DNA of 64,000 bases. Origin: Saussurea involucrata. Taxonomy: Eukaryota; Streptophyta; Magnoliopsida; Asterales; Asteraceae. Positions 21,898-33,679 of this stretch are shown piece by piece. The notes under the pieces are model-generated. The model had not been told where the DNA came from and made no database searches. It saw nothing but the letters and a program-made list of their open reading frames with translations. The stretch is from the NCBI GenBank assembly GCA_033807775.1, contig CM066321.1:47472555-47536554 (forward strand), given 5' to 3'. The position numbers and the translations under genes are program-made. Position 1 is the stretch's first letter; every line of letters starts with the position of its first letter.

Positions 21898-24018
21898 AAA
21901 CAGAATGCCCATAGATGTTTCTCCTCAGAGAGAGTATCAAGGACAGGGTGGAAGTCCTCCCAGAGTCAACGCAACAGCAGCTCTGACAGGAGGCGCCACT
22001 GAACTCGAGACTCAATTGGAATCATGTGTTGATCCCAAGGTTCCCACCTCTGATCTTGTCACTAAAGAAGAGTTCAAAGTCTTTTGTAGTGAGATTAGAA
22101 ACTCTTTGGATGAGTATAAACTTATCAATACAGGTGTTGAGGAACAGAGGAAAAATCTTGATACGTCTCTGCAGACTAAGCTTACCAATGTGAACAACAA
22201 ATTGGCAGAAACCACTCAGAAGCTGACTGGCTTGGAAAAGAAAAGCTCAGAGGAGTCTCAGAAGCTTCAATCAGATATCTCAGCTCTGAAGTAACAACTT
22301 GTGGATTATCAGAAGGAATATTTCAAGAGAGCCCCTCCAACTGTCACTCTATCAGAAGCTAACATCAGAGCTCTAACAGAGGTGATAAATAATTCTGTCG
22401 CTACTGCCATCACCAATCTACCATCATCCTCTGCTACACCAACTTCTGCTACTACAACCCTATCTCTACTATCCCACGTCCAAACCACCGACCAATCACC
22501 ATAGGATATATGGGAGAGTTCAGAAAGGAAGTTCTCAGCCGGATGATGACGATCTCGTCAAAATTTGTGGCCAAAGCTCAAGCCATAGAGAAGCATGTCC
22601 AAACTTCTTTGGACATTCATAGATTCAACTTCTCTGACCAAGTGGATGAAGTTCGATATGCTTTCGGGGAATTGGAAACTACTCTGAAGAAGGCCGTTGT
22701 TCAATTCTTTGATCTGATATCCGAACAAGCTTCAAGAAAACGAAAGGCAGATGAACCACCAGTTGCCACAACCTCCAAAGTGGGTTGGTTTGTAGATCCA
22801 GACTACCAATAGGTCTGTACATCTTCTGATGATGATGAAGATATGGGAGAAGATGACAGGTCTGATCAAGGAAAGGGGGAGAGCTTCGTTGACTACACAT
22901 TCAAGGATAAGACAATCAAAGCCCCAGATGCCTCTACACCAACAAAAATAACAGAGGTAATCCTTCTAGACACCCCTTCCAAATCTCCAAGCAGAAATGA
23001 ACCAGAGATGACAAACCAATCCTCTGCTGAAGAACCAATAAACCAACCGAACATAACAACCACAGTGATTATCCATGATGCTCACTAGAATGAAATCTTA
23101 GAGACCATGGAAATCCTAACAAAGGGAAGTGCTGCAATAGAGCAACAACTTGATAAAGGGAAATAAAAGATAACAGAAGAACCAATCCCTGATGCACAAC
23201 TACAACCACCACCATCCATCAACAGAGATCAACCTCTACCATCCCTTGAAGAAGTACATGCTTACCTATATGCTGAAAGAGATCTGATTCCTCAGAACTC
23301 TGTGCCAATCAATCCATACCTGAATCCAAAGAGAGCAAGTAGGCTGACAGAAGAGAGAAGAAGATTCATAGCTACAAAGACCAACATCTCTGGTGAGATA
23401 AACACCCCCTTTAGTTTTGTGAAGATTAAAACGATACATCTGAAGTCCTTCTCATTCAACAAAGTTCCTTACCATGTGTATATTGTCGAAGACGAAGATG
23501 AGGAATCACATACATTCAATGGCAACGATATGGTCTTGCTCAATCCTTATGATCTCCTCACCCTTCATGCCTATTGTCTAAACTTCTTTGATAGACATAA
23601 AGCTTCCAGTACTGCAAGGTATGAGATTCTGCTAGCAATGGAAGAGCATGTGAATCTAAGAACTCAAATCGATTTTCAACATGGAATCGACTTTGAGTTA
23701 GATAAATTGAGTATTGGGCCTCCAAATGAAAGCCTTGCGGATCTTGAGCATTACCCAACTGGATCCCTTGTAGCCAAACCATAAGCCTTTATTTGCAGAC
23801 AGAAAGGGATCAAGAAGGCCATCCGATCAGAAGAAGCGTACAAGTATTCAACACAATCTCTAAAGTATCTCAGAAAGATTGTACATGAAAGACCCCCAAG
23901 TGCCAAATGCCCACCAGAAGTCATTAAGAGTTTTGTTAGACACATAACTCTCACCTTAGAATTCAGGGACTTAATTATGAGATTCGATAGGATTCTAAGA
24001 GGAAACTTCTATGCCTAG
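21898..24018 (+). pseudogene. Third ORF of element B, 3' part
   Basis: Resumes after the second AAACA copy in phase with the part before 12585 and ends at TAG 24016-24018. A Lys/Glu/Gln-rich heptad region (about 22060-22300) predicts a coiled coil. An acidic middle follows, then a C-terminal globular-looking part (23300-24018). Stops occur at about 22292, 22502, 22810, 23086, 23164 and 23782, with one frameshift near 22505. The frame is otherwise continuous, so the ancestral protein was near 1000 residues. Function unknown. The coiled coil and acidic composition do not suggest a membrane glycoprotein. Confidence 0.7.
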
Positions 24019-24163
24019 TTTTACTATCTTTTATGCATTATAATGTACTCATCTTATGAAAGAAGTAAAAAGCTTTACAGAGGATGAGTTTCTTATCTTT
24101 GTCTTTATTTTGCTTATCTTTGTAATATAACATAGTTTGAATTTTCAATACTTAGGGGGAGAT
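24019..24163 (+). promoter_or_regulatory. 3' untranslated region and terminal polypurine tract of element B
   Basis: A short T-rich stretch ends in TTAGGGGGAGAT, directly before TGTTATCCCC of the 3' LTR. This is the primer for plus-strand DNA synthesis. Confidence 0.8.
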
Positions 24164-24850
24164 TGTTATCCCCAAGTATACCAATGTAAAAGTATTGAAA
24201 ATATTACAAGTTCGAAGTACGTCAGAGGACAAGACTCCAGAGATCAAGCAGAAGACTTAGCAGAAGAATATCAGAAGAACAAGTGAAAACCATCAGAGAT
24301 CGTCAGAGCTCTGGCAGAAGACCTCTGATAGTACATCAGAGAGCAATCTCAACAAAAGACCTTCAGAGCTCTGGTATATGACCTCTGGTGAACAAAGACC
24401 TCTGTGAAGCTGAAGTCTCGAAGAAATCTCTAAGTGATAGACAAGTGTCCGCACTTTCCACGTCAACCCTAAAAGGACGAAGACATACTTTCCACGTGTC
24501 ATCACATGGTTAGATAGTACATTGTCTATTACTTTATCAGGCTATAAATAGAACGTTAGTGGAGCACACATTTGTAAGAATTGTAAGGATCATTACTAGA
24601 ATTGTGAGAGCACAAACACTACACATTCCATCCCACTTCTAGTGTATGATCTTGTAGCCTGAGAGATTTCAGAATACACACACAAGAAAGTGTTCTTAGT
24701 GTTATTTATATTCAATATACGAGCAGTTTGTTATTCAATCTTATTATCTTTACTGTTCAATATATTGTTATTCTCTCAATGTTTTATGCTACACACAATC
24801 ACTCATATTCAAACAGATTATTTATGCTTCCGCTATCTTTGATGTTTCAG
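24164..24850 (+). repeat. 3' LTR of element B (right end approximate)
   Basis: Begins TGTTATCCCC after the polypurine tract. The U3 part (24215-24420) is crowded with TCAGAG/CTCTGA and CAGAGCTCTG motifs. CACGTGTCATCA near 24495 contains a G-box core, and CTATAAATAG at 24542 is a clear TATA box. I could not fix the right end because no second copy is present; a TTTCAG near 24848 is a guess. Confidence 0.75.
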
Positions 24851-27240
24851 TTTATATGAGACAAGGTGAATCTGGGAACCTACATGGTACCATTTGTTGT
24901 CGCCTCATTGAGAGCCACAACTCAAGCTGGCTCTGGCCACGTTAAGTGTTTCCTCTCGGATGTTTCTAGCCACCGAGCAGATATTTTAGTTTTCATGGCA
25001 AAGTTTCCACCGGTGGCCACAAAGCCAGGTGGAAGGTATTGTTTGCATTGGTTTTAGTCTATTGGGCTGGTGAGTCGTGGTCTAATCATGGCCATGGGTT
25101 AAAACCGAAGCCTTTCGTCTTTGGTTTGTGTTTCCAACTGTTGGTGGTCTTCACTGGTTATTAGTGGTCCATCCGCCATTGACTTAGAACCCTTAGTCTG
25201 GGTTGTTACCCTAAACAATTTTGTTTTGTTGTTTTTGGGTTTTAGGTCGTGTTTCAATCAATTTGGAAAGTTGTCATCGGTTTTGGGTCAATGCCCATTT
25301 TGGAAATTGGGCTCGGGCTAGAAGCTCGGGGTATTGGATCGGTGTCACATCGTTTTAAAAACTAGGTTATTTTAAAATTAAATCCAACATATAGTTTTGT
25401 TCTCGTAAATTGGTCATTTTAATTATGTTAGTTAAACTTTGACCAAGTATTTTTTTGTTTAAAATAATAAAACGGGAACTTCGTTTTTCATATATCGGGT
25501 CAAAAGTCGGGTCTATTGTTTAGTCCCACTATTTTATGTTTCGGGTTGGAAACCCAATACGAAAACGAAATTCGGAGTTGAGCCCGGTTGATGCGGGCTA
25601 GTAGGCCCATTTATTAATTTTGGGTTGTTACCTAAGTTTTCGTTTTGGGCTCAATTACCGTTTGGTCCAAAAAGTTTGTCGTTTTAAAAATCTTGTTGGG
25701 ATTTAAATTGGCTTTTATATATGTTTATATAATTAGCCAATAACGTTAATTTTACGTTTAAAATTATCGTACGGGTTAGTAACCCACGTTTAAAAATGAT
25801 AGGGTCGATTTCAAGATTTAATTTGCCATATAAAATTTGTTCCATTAATCAGCTATTAATTATGTTAATTAGTTCCCGCCGATTGTTTTGTTTTATGTTT
25901 AAAATAATGTTAGATAGTATACGGTTTGCCCCGAAAGACCCGTGGTTGATTTTATTTCATATTTTGAAAATTAAAATGTATTAATTTGTCTGGGATGTAA
26001 TTTTTAATTTTTAATTTCCTAGATAGGATCAATTGTAAAATAGAATAGGACTTGTATTTTCTATTTTGTAAATCAACCCCGAAGATGGAGTTTCAAGATA
26101 TCGAGACGGAGTCCCTGGAGTTCACCAAGATGGCGAGGCCAGTGGGAGCTTGAAGATGTCCTTTGAAAGACCGTGGTTGTTGTGTTGGCCCACAACACCA
26201 CATTAGACCACCTACAGTGGTGATATCTAGCAATCTGATCAAGAATAGGACAAAACACTTTTTAAGAAAAATAAATAGAAAAGTAAATTAGCAATCCAAT
26301 CCCCTCCGATCCGCCTCACTCAACGAACCAAGATTGAGCAAGAAAAAGATGTTTTATTTTTAAAAGAAATTGACACATGTCATGATTTTATTGGTTGGTT
26401 TAGATTTTTATTGAATAAAACTTATTTTATTAGAAAATTGACTTTAACAAATAAATTAAAAATTAAAAAATATATTAAAATTCATGGTTTTCAATTCCCT
26501 ACAAATAGAGACCAATGTTGACATATTTTCACCACACCACTTTTTCTCTTCATTTCAATAATTAACTACGGTTATTTATGTATTTCAGATATCTAATTTA
26601 GTACTTATTTTTATGACTTGTTTTATTTAATTTCAATTGTATGGTATATTTTTTTATAATTATAATTATGTTTCAAAATAGGTAATTGTTCGTTCGTTTA
26701 ATCTATATTTTATACTTATAATTAAAAAAAATAATTATATGTATAAAAAATAAAATATATAATTTTTGTAAAATAATATTGTAGATTAGATTGGATTGTA
26801 GGGGATTGTGGTTGGAGTATGAAAATTTTGAGATTGGATTGGAGTTGAATATTATGTAAGTGGATGAGAGAGAAAGTAATATTTTAATTGAGATTGGATT
26901 GGTTGAGATTGTTGTTGTGGATAGTCTTAGGGGCAAAACCGTATATTATCCGTTGTTGTGGTTGTTTATTTTGTGTTTGCATTTTATTTATTTTATTGCT
27001 TTATTATTGTTATAATAGTAGCAAGCGTTTTAAAGTAAAATCAAACGTAAAATAAGTTTTAAATCAGTAAATAAAATATGATATTTTAAAATTGATGTGT
27101 TTACCAAAGTCAAACCGATTTAATTGAATAAACTTTTAAAACAAGATTTTAAAACAAGGTTTTAAATAAAAACGTTTTAAAAGACTTAGAATGTTTTCTA
27201 AAAATTAAACCTTCTACAAAATGTAAACTAAACGCCACCC
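24851..27240. other. Gene-poor AT-rich stretch
   Basis: No convincing coding frame. 24860-25680 has retroelement-like prose but no motif I can assign. 25400-25990 contains two loosely similar blocks (AATTATGTTAGTT and AATTATGTTAATT contexts, each followed by TTTAAAATAAT) that may be an old duplication. 26260-27240 is very AT-rich. The 5' LTR of element F should lie near its right end but is not recognisable. Confidence 0.4.
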
Positions 27241-27752
27241 ATTTAAGGTACTTGTCGAGCTTACAGAATTTCGGTGTGGTGAGTGCCTAGCCAATCATAT
27301 CGGATGATTGTAGTGTGAGACAACGTGCCAAGATAACGAGATTTAAGTGGACAGTCGCCTAGCCATTCACTTAAATAGTCGTATTTTGGACGACTGATCC
27401 CAATAAACCCTAAGTTGAGATTTTAGGTAGGATCATGATACCTTAGTATGGTTAGTTTACTTGGAAATATCATAGAAAGTGTCTAGCCATCTATGAGTAT
27501 TTTCAAGGCGTTGAAGTGGGATTAAACGTGCCAATTTCAATATATGATATATTGAATAGAATCCCACGACATCTAAGAGTTATGTTGAACATAATTGGAT
27601 GATGCCTACCTAAATAGCCTAATTCCATAGAAAGAGCTTGGCCATTTATGGAAGTAGGTGAAATACGGATCTTAGCTCAAATTAAATGATTTTGAAAGGT
27701 TAATTCATTTATTTGAGATCATAAAGTTACTAAAATTAAACTTATTTTGTAG
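27241..27752 (+). promoter_or_regulatory. Hairpin-rich leader of copia element F
   Basis: Untranslated leader upstream of gag. Three hairpins carry a GCCAT in the loop: 27341-27376 (9 bp stem ATTTAAGTG/CACTTAAAT, loop with CTAGCCAT), 27463-27506 (imperfect stem, loop with CTAGCCA) and 27625-27660 (stem around TTCCATA/TATGGAA, loop with TTGGCCAT). Further perfect hairpins are CAATCAT/ATGATTG (near 27290) and TTCAATATA/TATATTGAA (near 27536). The phrase ACGTGCCAA occurs at about 27324 and 27527. Confidence 0.5.
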
Positions 27753-28646
27753 ATGTCTGTTACTGCCTCCAATTCAAACTCAAACAATTCATCCAAATAC
27801 ACAATACGGTCAATACTTGATAACGAAAAACTGGAAGGAACGAACTTCGTTGAGTGGTTTCGATTCCTAAGGGCAGCTCTTAGGTATGAAAAGAAGTTCT
27901 ACGTTCTTGAAAATCTCCCTCCAAATGCTCCTGCCAGAAATGCTCCAACTGAAGTCAGGGATGCTTATGATAAGTATCAAAATGACTCTCTCAGTGTTGG
28001 TTGCATAATGTTAGCCACCATGACTCCTGAATTATTACGGGATCATGAAAACATGACTGCTTGGGATATGATATCTTCATTGAAGTCCATGTTTCGGTTA
28101 CAAATAAAACGGGAGTTATTTGATACAGTCAAGGCATTGGGTGCCTGTAAAATGACTTAGGGTTCTTCAGTCAATGCCCACGTTTTGAAAATGAAAGGAT
28201 ACTTTGACAAATTGAACCGTCTTGGATCCCCACTGGGTCAAGGGATGGAAATCGATTTGGTTCTCAACTCTTTATCCAAAACATACAAACAGTTCGTTGA
28301 GGACTATAATGAGAAAGGTTTAAATAGAACTCTCACAGAGCTTCACAACTTACTTAAAATTACTGAGAGAAACTTGAAATCCAAGTTGGGTTCAATTAAA
28401 CCAAAACAGGCTTTGATGATCAAAGATGAAAGTGGGATTGTCAGGAGAAAAGGGGAGATAACCAAGGGTAAAATATATGTTGGAAGTTCCAGCATGGATA
28501 AGGGCAAAGGAAATGTTCCTAAGGTTGCAGTATGGTACAATTATTATCATGAAGGGCACCGAATAAAAACTTGTCCAGCCCGATTAGCAGAGATTAAGAA
28601 GCAGAAGGCCTATAGAGCCCGAACTTCAGGTATGTTTACCATTTGA
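27753..28646 (+). pseudogene. gag: Copia Gag of element F
   Basis: Starts at ATG 27753. The first 135 codons show the copia gag capsid-type fold signature (EGTNFVEWFRFLR). One in-frame TAG (28158-28160) separates them from a further 150 codons in the same frame. A knuckle-like region near 28535-28575 keeps YYHEGH...C but has lost the first Cys, so the zinc site is broken. The frame ends at TGA 28644-28646. No intact pol follows. Confidence 0.8.
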
Positions 28647-30740
28647 TTTATTCACTTCCGACTAAGTATTACGTGATTGAGTATGATACTCATCTCAGTA
28701 CTACTTTTCAGGGAATAAGAAGTGAAGAGAAGATGAAACCAGACCAGATGGAGCTAAGTTAGCTGCTCGAATGGACATATGATATCAACTTTCCAGATGG
28801 TCTAATATTAACACTTAGCAAGTGTTTTTGTACCTAGTATTAAATAGGGTTTTAGTTTCATTTTCTCGAATTACAACAAACCGAATTTATATTTATGTTT
28901 TTCAAGAAATAGATTTTCCTTTTATCTCAATAAATGTTTTATTAGATTGATAGTTGTAATTATAAATCAAAATAATGAATTAAGCGGGGCTTAACTCAGA
29001 CCTATTTGTGAAACTTAAACACATAACCAAACTCCAGATGGACAAAGGGTTGGAATCATGTGATGATTCACGTGATAAATGTGTATATTGTTGGTCAAGA
29101 TGACAAAATGATATTTTCCCTTAAGGGTCAGAAGAACTAATAGGAGTGATCCATACTGATGTATGTGAGCCTTAAAGTTCAGTCACAAGACACGGTTATC
29201 ACTACTTCATGACACTCTACTAAGTCTAGTACATATGGGTATGGTTACCAAAAGAGAGGAAATGTGAAAGCTTTGATTTTTCAAAGAGTTTCAAAAGAAG
29301 CAGTGAATATACTTGGCATGGATAAGGATGCTTCAGTCAGATTGAGGTTATGAATATCTAAGCCAAGAGATCATCCCAGAGATCGGGATTGTATCCCAAA
29401 TAACTCCCGGAACACCGCCTCTTAATGGTGTGTCAGAAGGAGAAATAGAATCCTGTTGAACATGATTCACTTTATGATGGGTCTCACGAATTTTCCTAAA
29501 AGAGTTTTTTTGAGGATGTTTCCTAGAAACAACTACCCAATACTAAATTATGCATCAACCAACAAGGACCGATAAAACCTATTCTCAAAGTATGAATTGG
29601 GAAGATCCCAAAGTTGTCATACATGAGAACATGGGGTAATAATGCTTAGGATAAGCATGAAGCTTCTAGGAAGCTTAAGGAAAGGTCTAAAATGTACATC
29701 TTTATAATATCCAATCGGATATCATTTATACAATATCCAGCGAGAACAAAAGTTTTGTTGCGCACCATAATGAGTTCATAGAAAATGATTTTCTGAGAAG
29801 AATCAAAATGGGGAGACACAGTTGATCTTGAAGAAATTTAAGAACCACAAAGATGGTACAATGGTTGACACTGACAAACAACAAGGTGTTGAGCTTCAAC
29901 AAGTTGTTGAAAATAATGAACGAGATGCAAAACAATCTGAAGATCGGAGTACTTATGATTATTGATAAATGGCAAGATGTAATGAAGACTGATGTTAAAG
30001 CCACATTCCTCAAAAGGGAATTTTTGAGCGAGGACGTATACAAACATCAAACCTAAAATTGCAAGTTGCAAAAGGTCCAGTTATGGATTAGGACAATCAT
30101 CTCATAATTAAAATCTTGTATATACAAGAAGGTCAGTGGAAGCGTAATATAGTACTCTAGATCTTCAGAAATGACATCCTAGTGCTTGAAGGTGTAAAAG
30201 CCTGACTAAGGAAGTATTTCATGATAAAGGATCTAAGAGAAAAATCCTTGTTATAAAGATCTATTGTTATAGATCATAGTGCTTAAATAGATTGAGCCAA
30301 AAGTACATACATTGACAAAATCTTAAAACCCTTCAAGATGAAGGGTTCTAAGGAAGGAAGTTTGTCAACAGTACATGAACCGAATTAAGGGTGTTCCCAT
30401 GCTTCGGACATTGGTTCAAACATGTACACCATATTTATGTACTAAGAGACCGGAAATCTCGTATGCCTTAAGCTTGACGAGTAGATTTTAGTCAGACTCA
30501 AGTGATGCTCACTGTAAAACAGTGAAGAACTATCTGAAGTATCTAAGAAGAACTAAAGATATGTTCTTACTGTACAATGGTTAGGAAAGAGATTCGTGTG
30601 TCTTGGGATACACAGACGCTAGTTTCCAAACCAACCATGATGACTAAAATAGTAAGAAATATATAATAGAAGCAATGTAAGCTATGAGAGCTAAAAAGTA
30701 GATCTACTTATAAATCCGATGTGGTAGAACAATCATGATG
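28647..30740 (+). pseudogene. pol: Degraded copia pol of element F
   Basis: Fragments in changing frames match copia pol in order. Near 29140-29230 is an integrase core start (HTDVC, then GYHYF). Near 29905-30050 is an RT piece, with a degraded MKTDVKATFL block and a frame open from 29853 to 30056. Near 30530-30660 is an RNase H piece (LKYLRRTKDMFLLY, then GYTDASF). Stops and indels are frequent throughout. This is an old dead copy. Confidence 0.7.
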
Positions 30741-31650
30741 TTCATGGTAGTTCTATAGGCTTTAAAAGTTTTTCCAATTAATAATTTTAGTAAACTTTAA
30801 AATTTTGGAACATTAAACAGTTATGTTTTACTATGTGATATGACATACTGGGTATGAGACTATGAGCATATACATTAAACATTACTATGTTCTTTATTAG
30901 CATGTTTAAGTATCCATAAATAAATATGATGTTCATATTATTTAGAACCGTCCTTGATCAATTATTACTAGGGGACTGGTAATAAATCAAGATCATTGTG
31001 AAGTCTGGTCATAGTCCAAGTTGGAAGTGCATTAGGTGCAACCAGAGTCACAAGCGCTTGTCGGTGCACAAGGCGTTGGACAAGACCCACGGTTAGGATC
31101 AACTCATAGATCGGTGTCTTAAGGTGAGTCCTGAGGTAGTAAAACACTCTTTTATCCTCAGACCTGAGATGTGCATTGGGATCTAATGCACAACAAGTGT
31201 TATGCTTTGATATAGTCTAACGTTACCTTTAATCGGGTAGCCATAAGGGCTATGTTGGGTATAACACGAATTGTGTAGTTAGTCGTGCATATGCAACATG
31301 GAATTTGCTCCTCTCAAGATGAGAGAGATATTTATGGGCCCCTCGATGACATAGTTTGATATACATGCATGAACAGATGGATTAGTTGGACTAATGGCAC
31401 TTGTAAAATCAAATATGTTGGGATCGAGAAACATAATCTTTGAACTATAAAGGATGAGATAGATCTTTCCTTAAGTTCAAAACAAGTATCGTGAGGCAAA
31501 AAGATAATGAATGATTCTACTATATGATTGATCGAATCAATCAAAATTGCTCGAAGACAAAAGCACATTTACATAGCCTTGGGGGCGGTGACGTGTGGCT
31601 AGACGCTTACCACTGTCTGTGTTACTGTGTATCGTGTGCAAGTGGGAGAT
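30741..31650 (+). other. 3' region of element F and polypurine tract
   Basis: Non-coding sequence between the pol remnant and the 3' LTR. It ends AAGTGGGAGAT, a polypurine tract directly before TGTAGGTTAC. Confidence 0.55.
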
Positions 31651-32175
31651 TGTAGGTTACTATATGCCCACGACACGTGTCACACGGAAATGCTACCAAT
31701 GAGTATGTAAACCTAAAGGGTCGCACACAAAGAACACATTTGCTTCCATTAGAAAGAAACCCGTTAAAGTCATGTTTGACAGTTAAATAATTATTCTTGA
31801 AAGAATAATTAAATAATATATGTAAAAATGTAATTATGATAATTACATGGTTTTATCTGTAAATATGAATAATTATCTTTTAGATAAATATAATTATTCA
31901 GATAATTATTTAGATAATTATTCAGATAGTTATTCGAATTCAAATAATTACAGATAAACATAAATCATATTTACTGTCTATATAAATAGGATGTCAGGTC
32001 AGTTGTTTTCAGGGGACTGATTCGATTCTCTGAATCTGAATTATACACATACACGTATTTAGAATTAGGGGTTCTTTTGGGCTAGCACTCGGTGGAATTC
32101 GCATGTTCGTGTGTGGATACCGTTAGACGAAATATGCGTTGATTTCTTAGTGCCCCGATCGTTCAACAACAACAG
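31651..32175 (+). repeat. 3' LTR of element F (right end approximate)
   Basis: Starts TGTAGGTTAC after the polypurine tract. U3 contains CACGTGTCACA (31674) and repeated AGATAATTATT units (31870-31930); TATATAAATAGG at 31980 is a TATA box. The end near AACAACA (32165-32175) is a guess, as no second LTR was found. Confidence 0.55.
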
Positions 32176-32335
32176 ATCCAAAAAGGTACAATTTTAAACA
32201 CCCTATGGTGTGGTTTAATTTAATTAAATGCATCAATGGATCCGATTGGGTTTTGGTTTAGAAAAGTTTTCTAAATATTTCATAACCAATGTTATTAATT
32301 TTCCGTTGCGTTTAACGGTTACAAGTTGCATCAAA

Positions 32336-32455
32336 ACCCCAACAGACACTTTGGAACAAACTTCAGATATTTTTACAAAATCTCTCAGTGCATACCAACA
32401 TGATTATTTGTGCTCAAAATTAAAAATGGTTGATTTGTATAGATGTCAAGATTGA
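32336..32455 (+). pseudogene. pol: C-terminal tail of another copia RNase H
   Basis: About 40 codons containing TSDIFTKSLSAYQHDYL and a KLKMVD tail, the conserved end of copia RNase H, stopping at TGA 32453-32455. A purine tract (GAGGGCGGG) and an LTR-like TGTTAAATC follow directly, as expected at the end of a copia element. The rest of pol is absent; the left flank joins unrelated sequence. Confidence 0.7.
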
Positions 32456-32462
32456 GGGCGGG

Positions 32463-32992
32463 TGTTAAATCACAAGTCTAATAATGCAATATTGACATGT
32501 TCTATTATCTTACTTATTTTAAGTATTTGTGAATTTTAGGGGTTGGAGAGTAAGTTTTCTAATTAAGTTAGAAGGGCTGGATAAGACCTTGCTTGTAAGC
32601 TGAGGACTGCGCCTCACTTGGGATGTGAGTCAAGGGGTAGCGGAGCAATTATGCGGTTGTTGAGGGATTGAAGTGTAAATTCGGACAAGATATAAAAAAA
32701 GGAGTTGCTGATTTTTGGAGAGTTATCTGATCATTTTTCACTATTTACACATTTCATACATTCTCTCTCTACTTATATTCTCTCTGGTTATTTTCTCTTT
32801 CTAGTTTTCATCTTTGTAAACTAGAGTTTATAGCTTTATCTTGTAAAATCTTTTAGAGAGTTTGTTGTAGTTGTTTTACATTCGTGATCAATAAAATCGA
32901 GTTATATTTTTGTACAATAATCGATTCCTTATAGATTCGATTTTGCTCCGGAAGGAACCGTTAGACTCGTTTTTTAATTTTTTTATCCAACA
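32463..32992 (+). repeat. LTR of the truncated copia at 32336
   Basis: TGTTAAATC follows the polypurine tract. A CT-rich leader-like stretch near 32760-32815 suggests the R region. A CCAACA near 32992 gives a TG...CA element of 530 bp. The right end is uncertain. Confidence 0.5.
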
Positions 32993-33679
32993 AGACTATA
33001 AATCTAGAATTTAAGCACAAAATCCGATTTCTTCTATTTCTTTGGAAGGTCGATTTCTGTATTAACTTGCAGATATAGTTAACCAAAAATTCTGGTGTTA
33101 CACCCTATATTGGTATAGCCACCCTTTTTTACTAAAACATGTTAGTTCTAACGATGGTAAGGAATTAAGTCATTTTAGATCAAAAATTTGCCAAAACTTT
33201 TAAGTTTTAATCAACAAAATTACATAAATATAACTTTGACTTGATGTGTATATCATCAAACATATTTAAAGAATACTGATGTTGAAGATACAACATATAT
33301 AAAATTTAATGCTACTCTTTTGATCACCTTCTCAAAATTCCTTCCATCGCGACTGAATGGCATTATAAAAAAGGATTTGGATCACCAACATGAGCTGCGA
33401 TCCCCTATTTTCCTCGGCTTTAGTCCTAGACCACTTCTTCGTTCTATTTCATCGAGTATTTGATCTAAATACATTTTTTCTATTTCTCCTCCCTTTATAT
33501 GTCGAGTTTGATGACTTATTTGAAAGTATAATAATTATACATAACAGAAGTCATACACATTTTTTTTACATTTAGTGAGATTTAAATGAATTCTCAACCT
33601 TCAAAAAGGTTGAGATCTATCGATAACTCAGATATAAGTGAACCAATTTTTAGTTTTTTATGACTTATTTTGTCTAGTG
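32993..33679. other. 3' flank of the RING-H2 gene
   Basis: AT-rich, no coding frame above 61 codons. Probably the 3' UTR and downstream region of the minus-strand gene ending at 33680. I see no transposon motif. Confidence 0.5.

Larger units (their letters stand above)
9384..24850 (+). mobile_element. Older Sirevirus-like copia element B, 5' part off window
   Basis: Plus-strand element starting in mid RT, where element A interrupts it. It comprises an RT/RNase H tail, a spacer with a PPT-like tract, an internal promoter, a long third ORF with many stops, a terminal PPT and the 3' LTR. It is interrupted again at 12586-21897 by a non-coding LTR element. It carries more stops and frameshifts than element A, so it is older. 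The left part should continue beyond the far end of element A. The right end near 24850 is not precisely defined. Confidence 0.8.
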
